Assembly (NCBI RefSeq): GCF_019734885.1
Contig: NZ_JAAXCM010000034.1
Coordinates: forward strand, 62,001-126,000
DNA length: 64,000 nucleotides
DNA from: Pseudocoprococcus catus
GTDB lineage: Bacteria > Bacillota > Clostridia > Lachnospirales > Lachnospiraceae
Direction: 5' to 3'
Numbering within the stretch: position 1 is the stretch's first letter; the number at the start of each line of letters is the position of its first letter. The notes below the pieces were generated by a model that saw nothing but the letters and a program-made list of their open reading frames with translations, was not told where the DNA came from and ran no database searches. The translations under genes were made by a program, and so were the position numbers. Of this stretch, positions 34,886-43,613 are shown piece after piece.

Positions 34886-35470
34886 CTACTTAAACTTACG
34901 ATGAATCGCATCGATAATCACATCAACTGTATCATCAATGCCAAATACAGAACTATCCACCATCAGATCATAGCTTTCACGCTCGCCCCAACGATACTCA
35001 GAGTAATACTGATAATATGTACGACGGATCTTATCTGTACGAAGAATTTCCTTCTTGGCCTTGTCCTGAGAATCGATCAGATGTCTGTCCATGACACGTT
35101 TGATACGATTGCTGAGCGGTGCATAGACAAAGACATTCAATACGTTGTCCTTGTCTTCAAGCACACTATTGGAACAGCGTCCTACAATAACAAAAGACTC
35201 CTTCTCAGCAAGTTCACGGATTACATCGCTCTGTGCTCTGTACAGCTGGTCTGCAATTGTTGGTGCATACGGTGAAATGAAAGGGCTTGGTGCCTTCTCA
35301 TCTGTTGACCCCAACACATCCAGATCCAATCCACTGTGCTTTGCCGCAAGCTCGATCAGATTCTTGTCATAAAATGCAATACCCAGTTTCTTCGCCAGCT
35401 TCTCACCAATCTCATGACCGCCGCTGCCGCATTCACGCCCTAATGTAATAATAATCTTCTTATCACTCAT
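34886..35470 (-). CDS. Cytidylate kinase-like family protein
   Basis: A 194-residue P-loop kinase of the cytidylate kinase-like (PF13189) family. The nucleotide site is TLGRECGSGGHEIG near 8-21 (modified P-loop), followed by VIVGRCSNSVL and the Arg-rich RIKRVMDRH lid-like region. Family members are common in Clostridia but their substrate is unknown. ATG 35470 has AGGTGA 5 nt upstream and is preferred over a GTG at 35479. Confidence 0.8.
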   Translation of the reverse strand: MSDKKIIITLGRECGSGGHEIGEKLAKKLGIAFYDKNLIELAAKHSGLDLDVLGSTDEKAPSPFISPYAPTIADQLYRAQSDVIRELAEKESFVIVGRCSNSVLEDKDNVLNVFVYAPLSNRIKRVMDRHLIDSQDKAKKEILRTDKIRRTYYQYYSEYRWGERESYDLMVDSSVFGIDDTVDVIIDAIHRKFK

Positions 35471-35522
35471 ATATTTCACCTGACCCCTCTAAGTAGTAGA
35501 TAACTTTACTTTTGTCACTTCT

Positions 35523-35552
35523 ATTATACCATATATATACCTTCAAATTCAA
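35523..35552 (-). promoter_or_regulatory. Probable promoter of the cytidylate kinase-like gene
   Basis: On the minus strand, TTGAAT (35547-35552) and TATAAT (35523-35528) with an 18-nt spacer, overlapping the 3' end of the upstream gene. Confidence 0.5.
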
Positions 35553-36193
35553 CCAAAACGGTGCTTTAATAAATGAGAAAATATAAAACATAAAAGGCTG
35601 CCTGCCATCACAAGTACAAAAATCATGATGGTACAATGCATAAAATAAACATCCGGCAAAATATTGATGATGGGATCCGTAGTCGGATCAAACAGCCAGT
35701 AATCATTGTTAAAAACAAGCTGATGAAAAGTCACAAATACATACTCCCAATTCACCGCAACCATGATACCAAGAAACGCCGGCAGCACAATACACAAAAT
35801 CCCCGCGATCCGAAGCCAGAGCCATTCTTTCTTTCGGACAAATCGGACTGTAACGATCAATGTCAGACCAAATGTGATGATTAATGTCCACCCAAAAAGA
35901 TCAAATATTTTCTTCACTTCTTCAAAATGGCTCCTTCCAGACTCAGACATTGTACATGTCGGGAATTTCAAAGGCTCATGGTTAAACAATGAATTATAGT
36001 CGATCAATGCGTCATAATTCTGACGGATATCTTCTTCATTCCTTCCTGATAATTCCGCAATATGCAAATGCTGGATATCTGCATAATAAAGCGGCCTGAA
36101 ATTCAATGTTAATGTCACAGAAAAAGAAATAATCAGCAGACAGACAATCATACCGCCGATCAACTGTGCGCAATATGAATAAAAACGATGCAT
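35549..36193 (-). CDS. TIGR01906/DUF1461 family integral membrane protein
   Basis: A 214-residue protein with four membrane segments (about 10-32, 98-115, 128-147, 185-207). The signature FHQLVFNNDYWLFDP..TDPIINILP before the last segment is that of TIGR01906 membrane proteins of Firmicutes. In lactobacilli and streptococci family members have been linked to the LiaF-like/Lit group of lipoprotein-modifying proteins, but I cannot assign a function here. The start has AGGAGGTG upstream. Confidence 0.8.
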   Translation of the reverse strand: MHRFYSYCAQLIGGMIVCLLIISFSVTLTLNFRPLYYADIQHLHIAELSGRNEEDIRQNYDALIDYNSLFNHEPLKFPTCTMSESGRSHFEEVKKIFDLFGWTLIITFGLTLIVTVRFVRKKEWLWLRIAGILCIVLPAFLGIMVAVNWEYVFVTFHQLVFNNDYWLFDPTTDPIINILPDVYFMHCTIMIFVLVMAGSLLCFIFSHLLKHRFG

Positions 36194-36273
36194 TCACGCA
36201 CCTCCTCTCGCTATCAGTATACCACATTATCGTATAAAAGTGGAACAGCACCGTCAAAAATACACTTTTCGTA

Positions 36274-36302
36274 TTGTCACCGTTTTATGGATATGTTATA
36301 AT
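36274..36302 (+). promoter_or_regulatory. Promoter of thrC
   Basis: TTGTCA at 36274-36279 and TATAAT at 36297-36302 with a 17-nt spacer. The start near 36309 puts the structured leader at the extreme 5' end of the RNA. Confidence 0.75.
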
Positions 36303-36308
36303 GCGCAA

Positions 36309-36388
36309 AGAGATTAGTCTTAATGGGAAGCTTTCCCAGGAGCATTCGACTTGAATGTAGCCCCAATCTATACTTGTCAGCGGGGCAG
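36309..36388 (+). promoter_or_regulatory. Structured thrC leader (three-way junction), unassigned
   Basis: The 5' leader can fold as a compact three-way junction: P1 AGATT/AATCT (36311-36315 with 36365-36369), P2 TGGGAA/TTCCCA (36324-36329 with 36333-36338), P3 CATTC/GAATG (36343-36347 with 36353-36357). A competing stem CCCC/GGGG (36361-36364 with 36382-36385) loops out the 3' strand of P1 and ends just before AAGGAGG (about 36388-36394). No known riboswitch class fits, and no T-box motif is present. Confidence 0.45.
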
Positions 36389-36399
36389 AAGGAGGAACT

Positions 36400-37890
36400 A
36401 TGGAATTATTATACAAAAGCACTCGAAGTGCAGATAAAACTGTAACTGCATCCTATGCAATTTTAAAGGGACTTGCTGAAGACGGAGGCCTTTTTGTACC
36501 GACAGCATTTCCAAAACTGGACGTATCCATTGATCAGCTGGCCGTCATGACTTACCAGGAAGTGGCCTATGAAGTTATGAAGCTTTTCCTGACCGATTTT
36601 ACAGAAGAAGAGTTAAAACACTGTATCAATAGTGCTTATGATCAGAAATTCGATACTGAAGTGATCGCACCTCTTGTCAAAGCAGACGGTGCTTATTACC
36701 TTGAACTTTTCCATGGAAAAACCATTGCTTTCAAAGATATGGCTTTATCCATTCTTCCCTATCTGATGACAACTGCTGCCCGTAAGAACAATGTCAAGAA
36801 CGAAATTGTCATCCTGACAGCAACATCCGGTGATACAGGCAAAGCTGCTCTGACAGGTTTTGCCGATGTTCCGGGAACCAAAATTATTGTTTTCTATCCT
36901 AAGGATGGCGTCAGTCCTGTCCAGGAGAAGCAGATGGTCACACAGAAAGGTGACAATACATTTGTTGTCGGTATCCACGGTAATTTCGATGATGCCCAGA
37001 CAGGTGTAAAGAAGATGTTTGGCTGTGAAGAACTGAACAGGGAACTGAATGCAGCTGGATATCAGTTCTCATCCGCCAACTCCATCAATATCGGTCGTCT
37101 TGTTCCTCAGGTTGTGTACTATGTTTATGCCTATGCATCACTGGTTCATAACGGCGAGATCAAGAACGGTGATCCAATCAATGTAGATGTTCCAACCGGC
37201 AACTTCGGCAATATCCTTGCTGCTTATTATGCCAGAAACATGGGCGTTCCGATCGCCAAACTGATCTGTGCATCTAACACCAATAAAGTCCTTTACGATT
37301 TCTTCGCCACAGGTACCTATGACCGCAACAGAGAATTCCATGTGACAACATCTCCATCCATGGATATCCTGATTTCAAGCAACCTGGAACGTCTGATTTA
37401 TCAGATTGCCGGTCAGGATGCAGATAAGGATACCCAGCTTATGAAATCATTGTCAGAAACAGGTGTTTACGAGATCACACCTGCTATGCGTGACAATCTC
37501 AAAGATTTCTACGGCAATTATGCAACAGAAGAGGAGACAGCCCAGGCTATTCACGAGCTGTACACGAAGACAGGTTATGTGATCGATACACATACAGCCG
37601 TCGCTGCATCCGTTTACAAGAAATATGTCGCAGATACAAAAGATACGACGCCGACAGTGATCGCCTCCACTGCAAGCCCATTTAAATTTGCCCGCAGTGT
37701 CATGACAGCCATCAAGGGTGATGTGAGCCGGTATTCTGAATTCGAACTGGTAGATCAGCTGGTCGCTACATCCGGCGGCAAAGAACCTTCAGCTGTTACT
37801 GAGATCCGTACAGCGCCAATCCGTCATACAACCGTATGTGATAAGACAGAGATGGAAGCTACAGTTAAGAAATTTCTTGGTATCCACTAA
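36400..37890 (+). CDS. thrC: Threonine synthase
   Basis: A 496-residue PLP enzyme that turns O-phosphohomoserine into threonine. The PLP lysine is in GKTIAFKDMALS near 112, TATSGDTGKAAL near 145 is the phosphate-binding loop, and the N-terminal STRSADKTVTASYAI is the usual family start. Length fits the class with an N-terminal extra domain. No other threonine gene is adjacent. Confidence 0.97.
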   Translation: MELLYKSTRSADKTVTASYAILKGLAEDGGLFVPTAFPKLDVSIDQLAVMTYQEVAYEVMKLFLTDFTEEELKHCINSAYDQKFDTEVIAPLVKADGAYYLELFHGKTIAFKDMALSILPYLMTTAARKNNVKNEIVILTATSGDTGKAALTGFADVPGTKIIVFYPKDGVSPVQEKQMVTQKGDNTFVVGIHGNFDDAQTGVKKMFGCEELNRELNAAGYQFSSANSINIGRLVPQVVYYVYAYASLVHNGEIKNGDPINVDVPTGNFGNILAAYYARNMGVPIAKLICASNTNKVLYDFFATGTYDRNREFHVTTSPSMDILISSNLERLIYQIAGQDADKDTQLMKSLSETGVYEITPAMRDNLKDFYGNYATEEETAQAIHELYTKTGYVIDTHTAVAASVYKKYVADTKDTTPTVIASTASPFKFARSVMTAIKGDVSRYSEFELVDQLVATSGGKEPSAVTEIRTAPIRHTTVCDKTEMEATVKKFLGIH

Positions 37891-37905
37891 ATAAATACTC
37901 CTAAT

Positions 37906-37953
37906 AAAAAGAACTTCTAAATGAATTGATGATTTCCTTTAGAAGTTCTTTTA
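37906..37953. terminator. Bidirectional terminator between thrC and GDPD gene
   Basis: Perfect arms AAAAGAACTTCTAAA and TTTAGAAGTTCTTTT around a 16-nt loop serve both convergent genes. Confidence 0.88.
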
Positions 37954-37957
37954 GATT

Positions 37958-38788
37958 TTATGGTTCAAAGCCCTCAAATATCATCGCATCAACCTTGCCT
38001 TTAAATCGATCATAAGTGGGTTTTCCCGGGATTGTCCAGACCACTGTCATAATCCGGAACAATTTTCTGTTATAGATCACTGCTGGATTTTTCAGATCAA
38101 GATATTTGTATGCAATAAAATCCGGATGCGTAAAAAAATTAGTCATCAGATTAGACATTAGAAATAAAACGATATCACAGTGCGGGTTTTCCTTGAAGAA
38201 GTTGCAGGAAAGCTGTCCTCGGACCACCTGTGGCTGATGGCGTTTAAACCACTGCAAAACAAATGGATGAAAAGATTCGATACAGTAGCTGCCTTTGTAT
38301 CCGGATAGCAGCTGCCATACAAGGGGACAGAGAAGATTCTGATTGCTGCCATCCACCTTCAGTTCAATAATCAGCGGTACTTTGCCATCCACCAGTGCCA
38401 GCACGTCTTTAAAAAGAGGAATGCCTTCCCCCGTCCCCAAAAGGCGGAGCTGCTGCAGATACGAATACAAAAATCCCGAAATCTTTTTGTTGATTCCACA
38501 CATTCTCGTCAATGTGTCATCATGAAAAACAACCAGCTGGTTATCCGCTGTCAAATGAACATCCAATTCAATACCATATCCTTTATCAACAGCTCTTTGA
38601 AAAGCTGCCATGGAATTCTCCGGAATACCGTGTTCATTGTCATGAAGGCCGCGATGCGCATAATCCCATCCTGTGAGATGCTGCCATTTCTCCCTCTTAT
38701 GAAACCCCGGAGCACTTGTAAACAAATAAAATCCTGTGATGATACTGCCAATATATGCCATGGTTCGTGCTATTTTTTTTAACATCAT
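37958..38788 (-). CDS. Glycerophosphodiester phosphodiesterase
   Basis: A 276-residue GDPD with one N-terminal membrane segment (about 7-25). The catalytic and metal residues are in YAHRGLHDN, GIELDVH and FHDDTLTRMCG; IPLIIELKV supplies the further Glu. It releases glycerol-3-phosphate from deacylated phospholipids. No glycerol transporter is adjacent. Confidence 0.9.
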   Translation of the reverse strand: MMLKKIARTMAYIGSIITGFYLFTSAPGFHKREKWQHLTGWDYAHRGLHDNEHGIPENSMAAFQRAVDKGYGIELDVHLTADNQLVVFHDDTLTRMCGINKKISGFLYSYLQQLRLLGTGEGIPLFKDVLALVDGKVPLIIELKVDGSNQNLLCPLVWQLLSGYKGSYCIESFHPFVLQWFKRHQPQVVRGQLSCNFFKENPHCDIVLFLMSNLMTNFFTHPDFIAYKYLDLKNPAVIYNRKLFRIMTVVWTIPGKPTYDRFKGKVDAMIFEGFEP

Positions 38789-38867
38789 TATTTACCTCTT
38801 TTCTTACCGTCTCTATTATAACGTCATCTCCTTTTATTTGACAATAGGCATTGACGTGAATTTCCTC

Positions 38868-38896
38868 TTGAAATAACAGAATGAATCATGTATAAT
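38868..38896 (+). promoter_or_regulatory. Promoter of the 6S-like RNA
   Basis: TTGAAA at 38868-38873 and a perfect TATAAT at 38891-38896 with a 17-nt spacer. Start expected near 38903. Confidence 0.8.
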
Positions 38897-38902
38897 ACAC
38901 TC

Positions 38903-39103
38903 ATGAAGAAACTTATCTGGGGTGTGCGACAGTTCGCAATTTTGAACCTACATTTTTTTGACTGGGAAACTGCGTGTTTCATAATATGTCAGGCCGCCCG
39001 CAACGGTAGCGGAAGACAGAAAAATGGACCAGGTTACCCACCTGGCTTTAAGGCTAGGCGTCAAAAATGCGGACATCGGCACTTTGGAGGTTTCTTTTTT
39101 TAT
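38903..39103 (+). ncRNA. ssrS: Structured non-coding RNA, probably 6S RNA
   Basis: A roughly 200-nt transcript with its own strong promoter and a 3' T-run. The ends pair: AAGAAACTT near the 5' end with AGGTTTCTT near the 3' end, continued by GTGTGCGA-type sequence against TCGGCACT. Inside are hairpins CCGC/GCGG around CCGCAACGGTA and CCAGG/CCTGG around TTACCCA. A rod with paired ends, about 200 nt, and no open reading frame fits 6S RNA, the sigma-A holoenzyme inhibitor. The assignment is from shape and remembered family look, not from a covariance model. Confidence 0.55.
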
Positions 39104-39183
39104 TCTAAATATTTATCATAATCCGGTCATCCTGAACATAGATTAAGAGTGTTTGATACTGCAATCAAGGACAGGAGACCGCC

Positions 39184-41205
39184 ATGAAAAGAATGCAACC
39201 GGTCATCCTGCTTCTGGCAGCGATGACTCTTTTTTTATTTTACAAACATTTCTTTCGGCAAAACAGCACACAGGGAATTACCCGTGCCCAGACTGCACGA
39301 ATGCTGGCCTGGACCGTCTGCGACATGAATGAGAACAGTTCAAAGAGTGCCGAACCGCTTATTGATGTTGACAGCAATCTGTGGTATGCCGATGAAATAA
39401 CCGCTGTCCTTACAGACGGACTGATGAAAAAAGACGGTGATCTGTTTCATCCAACAAACCTTCTTACATGGCAGGAAGCCTCCGATATTGCCGCCAGGCT
39501 GGGGATTTCGATGTCTGTTCCTATCATCAGGAAAACCAGACCGATTCCCCTTGAAAAATGGCTGCAATATTTTAATCTGTGGCTTTCCCAGCATGAAATG
39601 GCCATCACCAGGACACTTACCATAGAAGCCCTGCCATCTGGCGACAGTTCTTTGGACAGATGGCAGGTAAAAACAGACTCCGGTATTTACAGCAGCCAGG
39701 GACTTGTACTTGAACCCTATCTAGGGCAACCGGTCACAGCATATATTGTCGGCGATCAAATGCTGATAATCTGCCCTAAGAAGGATACACACCCAGAAAT
39801 AATGAATGTCACAGAAACTGATAGCCTGACTTTTCACGAAACCAATACTGCACAACCCGATCCGAAAAAACAAAATGAACCCCTCCGGTATCCCGACATC
39901 ACTTCGGATATCCGGGTTTGTCTGATGAATGATGATTTCACATCAGAAGCACACACAACCATTATTCTGACCAGTGAAGCCCCATGGCAAATGACATTCA
40001 AAGACAAAACCATTCAGCACGCAGCCGGTGAAATGGCAGAACTGACAATACAGGATTTTTCCGAAGAGGGCGATACAGCCGAAATAACCACTGAGAACGG
40101 GCAGCCTGTCTGTGTTGCCAGTCTTAACAGAAGCTTCGGACAGCCTGCTTATACCGGGCGTCTGCGTGTGATCAGAGCCGGTGACAGCCTTTATCTTGTC
40201 AATATCCTCCCTGTAGAAGAATATTTAAAGGGCGTTGTTCCCAGCGAAATGCCGGCTTCCTATGCATCAGAAGCTTTAAAATCCCAAACGGTCTGTGCCA
40301 GAAGCTATGCCTTTACCGCTATTCAAAATCCCAAATATTCATTTGCAGATTTAAACGACAGCACCGCCTGTCAGGTTTATATGAATCAGAACACTGATCC
40401 GCGAACAGACAATGCCGTAGAATCCACCGCCGGAGAAGTTCTGTCCTTTCATCAGCAGATTGCATCCGCCAAGTATTTTTCTTCCTCATGCGGAAGTCTT
40501 TCATCCGATGATGATATCTGGACTTATCCCGATACAGGACAGGGAGATTCCTATATGACTGCACGGTTGGAAACAGAACCGCCGACGTTGTGTGCACTTT
40601 CTTCAGAAGCTGCTTTTGTAGATTTTATCCTACATCCGGAGGCAGATACTTATCTTGAAGCATCCGACCCCTGGTTCCGATGGCAGGTAACCCTTTCTAT
40701 GACGACTATCCGGTCCAATATATCTGAATTGTTTGCCAGACGGATGGCTGCAGATCCGAAACGCTTCACCCTTTTATCTTCAGACGGCACAGTAAAAGCA
40801 GATGATATTTTGCAGGTAGAAGTGACAGAAAGGGCCGCAAGCGGGGTCTTGCAGCAAATAAAACTGACAGGCAGGGATCAGGAACTGACCGTCAGCGGAG
40901 AATACAATATCCGGTGCCTTCTTGCACCTTCGGCAGAGGAAACCATCACCCTGCAGGATGGCAGCATCAGAAAGGGCATGTCCCTGCTGCCCAGCGGTTA
41001 TTTTTTCCTTGAAGCAATTCGTGATACCGAAGAGATAACCAGCTACAAAATATATGGCGGCGGTTTCGGCCACGGTGCCGGACTAAGCCAGAATGGTGCC
41101 AATGAACTGGCAGAAAAAGGATATGATTATAAAGAAATACTGAAATACTTTTTTGAGGGGATCGACATCGAAAATGTCAGTCCCCTCAATGGTCATGAAT
41201 CTTAA
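39184..41205 (+). CDS. SpoIID/LytB domain protein
   Basis: A 673-residue exported protein with an N-terminal membrane segment (about 5-23). Residues about 30-110 resemble an S-layer homology-like module (ITRAQTARMLAWTV, DVDSNLWYADEI). The SpoIID domain follows in the second half: VVPSEMPASYASEALKSQTVCARSYA near 355, with the catalytic Glu, and the C-terminal YGGGFGHGAGLSQNGANELA near 625-645. Such proteins act as lytic transglycosylases on peptidoglycan or as stimulators of wall hydrolases. It overlaps the convergent gene by 4 nt and has no terminator between. Confidence 0.85.
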   Translation: MKRMQPVILLLAAMTLFLFYKHFFRQNSTQGITRAQTARMLAWTVCDMNENSSKSAEPLIDVDSNLWYADEITAVLTDGLMKKDGDLFHPTNLLTWQEASDIAARLGISMSVPIIRKTRPIPLEKWLQYFNLWLSQHEMAITRTLTIEALPSGDSSLDRWQVKTDSGIYSSQGLVLEPYLGQPVTAYIVGDQMLIICPKKDTHPEIMNVTETDSLTFHETNTAQPDPKKQNEPLRYPDITSDIRVCLMNDDFTSEAHTTIILTSEAPWQMTFKDKTIQHAAGEMAELTIQDFSEEGDTAEITTENGQPVCVASLNRSFGQPAYTGRLRVIRAGDSLYLVNILPVEEYLKGVVPSEMPASYASEALKSQTVCARSYAFTAIQNPKYSFADLNDSTACQVYMNQNTDPRTDNAVESTAGEVLSFHQQIASAKYFSSSCGSLSSDDDIWTYPDTGQGDSYMTARLETEPPTLCALSSEAAFVDFILHPEADTYLEASDPWFRWQVTLSMTTIRSNISELFARRMAADPKRFTLLSSDGTVKADDILQVEVTERAASGVLQQIKLTGRDQELTVSGEYNIRCLLAPSAEETITLQDGSIRKGMSLLPSGYFFLEAIRDTEEITSYKIYGGGFGHGAGLSQNGANELAEKGYDYKEILKYFFEGIDIENVSPLNGHES

Positions 41206-42047
41206 TTGAAAATATTTTCTGCTGTGTCCCCTGAAATGGATTCGGGATGCAGCAGATTGTTCAGCTCCGCACCAAGAAAAAGCTGATACATACATGTATA
41301 AAGCCAGAGCATGATCATCATGATACCTGCCAAACTGCCGTACATATAGGTAAAACTATGTGAAGTGTTAAAATAGATGGCAAAAATGCTGGAAGTGATC
41401 ATCCATCCGATGGAGCAGGAAATCGCTCCCGGCAGCACATATAGAAGCGGTGTCTTCTTATTCGGCAGAACTCTGTACACAAATATGAAAAACAAGGTCA
41501 GCAGACAGAAGATGATCAGCATGCGGATACTGATGACAAAGGCCGCAAAATCGTGTAATACAGGCAGAAGCTGTATCACCTTTCGGTAAATAACATTACC
41601 GAATACAAGAAGGCCCAGCGTCACGATCAGTGCCACAGCCAGCCACAGTGTGTACACAGCTGAGATAAACCGTATATAAAAATAATTTCGTGTTTCATTG
41701 ATATGATAAATCTCGTTAATTCCCCTGGTAATGGACAAAATCCCTCGTCCTGCCGACCAGAGAACAAAGATGATTGTAAACGATGTAATCGCAATCGTAG
41801 ACTGCTCATAAACTTCCTTCATAACCGAACGAATGACATCATTGGCCATCTTCGGCGATAACATCTGGAGAATATTCAGCAGATCTTCATGGGTCAGCGG
41901 TGAATACCGCAAAAGAGTCAGCAAGAAGATACAGAATGGAAATGCAGAGAGTACAATAAAATAGGCCGCCTGTGAAGCATAAGCTCCCAGATGATCTTCT
42001 GTATTCTTCTTCAAAAATCCCTTGACCCAGCGCAAAACTGTACGCAT
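41202..42047 (-). CDS. YihY/BrkB family inner membrane protein
   Basis: A 281-residue protein with six membrane segments, typical of the YihY/virulence factor BrkB family (formerly misnamed RNase BN). The AYASQAAYFIVLSAFPF start and the YLYVLPGAISCS.IGW-like central part fit the family. ATG 42047, with a GAGGGGG site upstream, is chosen; an open frame extends further but enters the pheST control region. Function unknown; often suspected to be a lipid or small-molecule transporter. Confidence 0.85.
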   Translation of the reverse strand: MRTVLRWVKGFLKKNTEDHLGAYASQAAYFIVLSAFPFCIFLLTLLRYSPLTHEDLLNILQMLSPKMANDVIRSVMKEVYEQSTIAITSFTIIFVLWSAGRGILSITRGINEIYHINETRNYFYIRFISAVYTLWLAVALIVTLGLLVFGNVIYRKVIQLLPVLHDFAAFVISIRMLIIFCLLTLFFIFVYRVLPNKKTPLLYVLPGAISCSIGWMITSSIFAIYFNTSHSFTYMYGSLAGIMMIMLWLYTCMYQLFLGAELNNLLHPESISGDTAENIFN

Positions 42048-42126
42048 AGATTCCCCCCTCATTAAAATGTCACATGTCCTCATCTTATCATAGATTACAA
42101 AAATTAACAACTGTGAAGATGACCTA

Positions 42127-42154
42127 TTGACAAGCTTTTTGAATATGTTAAAAT
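42127..42154 (+). promoter_or_regulatory. Promoter of pheST
   Basis: TTGACA at 42127-42132 and TAAAAT at 42149-42154 with a 16-nt spacer, upstream of the T-box leader. Confidence 0.6.
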
Positions 42155-42224
42155 AAAACATGAACAAAAGCTGTGAATGTGCTGCAGATTATGTATAGTA
42201 TATGCATATCTGTATCAGGTTATC

Positions 42225-42467
42225 ATTTCCTTACAGAGAGAGGGAGCCATTGGCTGGAAGCTGCCTTAAGTTCTGATGATGACTGAATTTCCCACAGGAG
42301 CTGTATCTCTGAACCATATACCAAGTAGGAGATACCGCCGATGCCCGTTAAGCATCTCCAAGTGCCCCGCTATATGTCATTTTTGAATAACTTCGATTTG
42401 AACGGGGAAGCAGGGTGGTACCGCGGAATGAATTCGTCCCTTTATTTTTCATAAAGGGACTTTTTTT
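42225..42467 (+). promoter_or_regulatory. T-box riboswitch of pheST
   Basis: A tRNA-sensing leader. The T-box AGGGTGGTACCGCGG is at 42412-42426, followed by a terminator (GTCCCTTTAT / ATAAAGGGAC plus seven T, 42436-42467). Stem I begins around CAGAGAGAGGGAGCC and closes with ATCTCTG; the TTC at 42289-42291 lies where the specifier is expected and would read tRNA-Phe. Uncharged tRNA-Phe would favour read-through into pheS. Confidence 0.92.
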
Positions 42468-42572
42468 ATGCACTTTTGCGCGCAAATACATACCTGCCTG
42501 CAAACCACATCCACAGTCAAAATAAGATTAGTCAAAGAAAGGAGCGTATGATTTTTTCATACGAGTCGTACA

Positions 42573-43592
42573 ATGAAGGACAGACTGCAAAAAATTAGAA
42601 ATGAAGCCATCGCCCAGATCAAAGCTGCCGGTGGTATGGATGCACTGAATGATATCCGTGTTTCCTTTTTAGGTAAAAAAGGCGAACTGACAGCCATTAT
42701 GAAATCCATGAGAGATATCCCGCCTGAAGAACGTCCGGCATTCGGCCAGATGGTCAATGAAGCCCGTCAGGAAATTGAAAATTCTCTTGATACGATGAAG
42801 AAAGATCTTGCTGCAAAAGCCAGAGAACTTCAGCTCAAATCCGAAGTCATCGATGTGACACTTCCGGCAAAGAAGAACCACCTGGGTCACCGCCACCCAA
42901 ACAGCATTGCCCAGGAAGAAGTTGAACGTATCTTTACAGGTATGGGTTATGAAGTTGTAGAAGGACCTGAGATTGAGTTTGACTACTACAACTTTGAGGC
43001 TTTGAACATTCCTGCCAATCATCCTGCCAAAGATGAACAGGATACATTCTACATCACCAAGGATCTGCTGCTTCGTACACAGACATCCGGTACACAGATC
43101 CATACCATGGAAACTCAGCCGCTGCCGATCCGTATGATCGCACCGGGCCGTGTATTCCGTGCCGATGAACTGGATGCTACGCATTCACCGAACTTCCACC
43201 AGATTGAAGGCCTTGTCGTTGACAAGAATGTCACATTTGCCGATCTGAAGGGCACACTGGCTGAATTTGCAAAACAGCTTTTCGGCGAAGATACAAAGGT
43301 CAAGTTCAGACCGCATCATTTCCCATTCACAGAACCAAGTGCCGAAATGGATGTCACATGCTTCAAATGCGGCGGCAAAGGCTGCAGAATGTGTAAAGGT
43401 GAAGGCTGGATTGAAATCCTTGGCTGCGGTATGGTGCATCCGCATGTATTTGAAATGTGCGGCATTGATCCTGAAGAATATCAGGGCTTTGCATTCGGTG
43501 TCGGCCTTGAGCGTATCGCCATGCTCAAATACGAAATTGATGACATGCATCATCTCTATGAAAATGACATCAGATTTCTGAAACAGTTCTAA
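42573..43592 (+). CDS. pheS: Phenylalanyl-tRNA synthetase alpha subunit
   Basis: A 339-residue class II synthetase subunit. An N-terminal coiled coil leads into the catalytic core with the motif 2 region (TQTSGTQIHTM, RVFRAD.LDATHSPNFHQIEG) and motif 3 GFAFGVGLERIAMLKY. A four-cysteine stretch (CFKCGGKGCRMCKGEG-like) lies near 258-275. It forms a heterotetramer with PheT, 22 nt downstream. Confidence 0.98.
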   Translation: MKDRLQKIRNEAIAQIKAAGGMDALNDIRVSFLGKKGELTAIMKSMRDIPPEERPAFGQMVNEARQEIENSLDTMKKDLAAKARELQLKSEVIDVTLPAKKNHLGHRHPNSIAQEEVERIFTGMGYEVVEGPEIEFDYYNFEALNIPANHPAKDEQDTFYITKDLLLRTQTSGTQIHTMETQPLPIRMIAPGRVFRADELDATHSPNFHQIEGLVVDKNVTFADLKGTLAEFAKQLFGEDTKVKFRPHHFPFTEPSAEMDVTCFKCGGKGCRMCKGEGWIEILGCGMVHPHVFEMCGIDPEEYQGFAFGVGLERIAMLKYEIDDMHHLYENDIRFLKQF

Positions 43593-43613
43593 GCAGCAGG
43601 AGGAAAATAGATT

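Noticed and set aside
38903-39103. SRP RNA
   Set aside because: A GTCAGG...GGAAG-like stretch is present, but the conserved SRP helix 8 loop order and the asymmetric bulge do not match.
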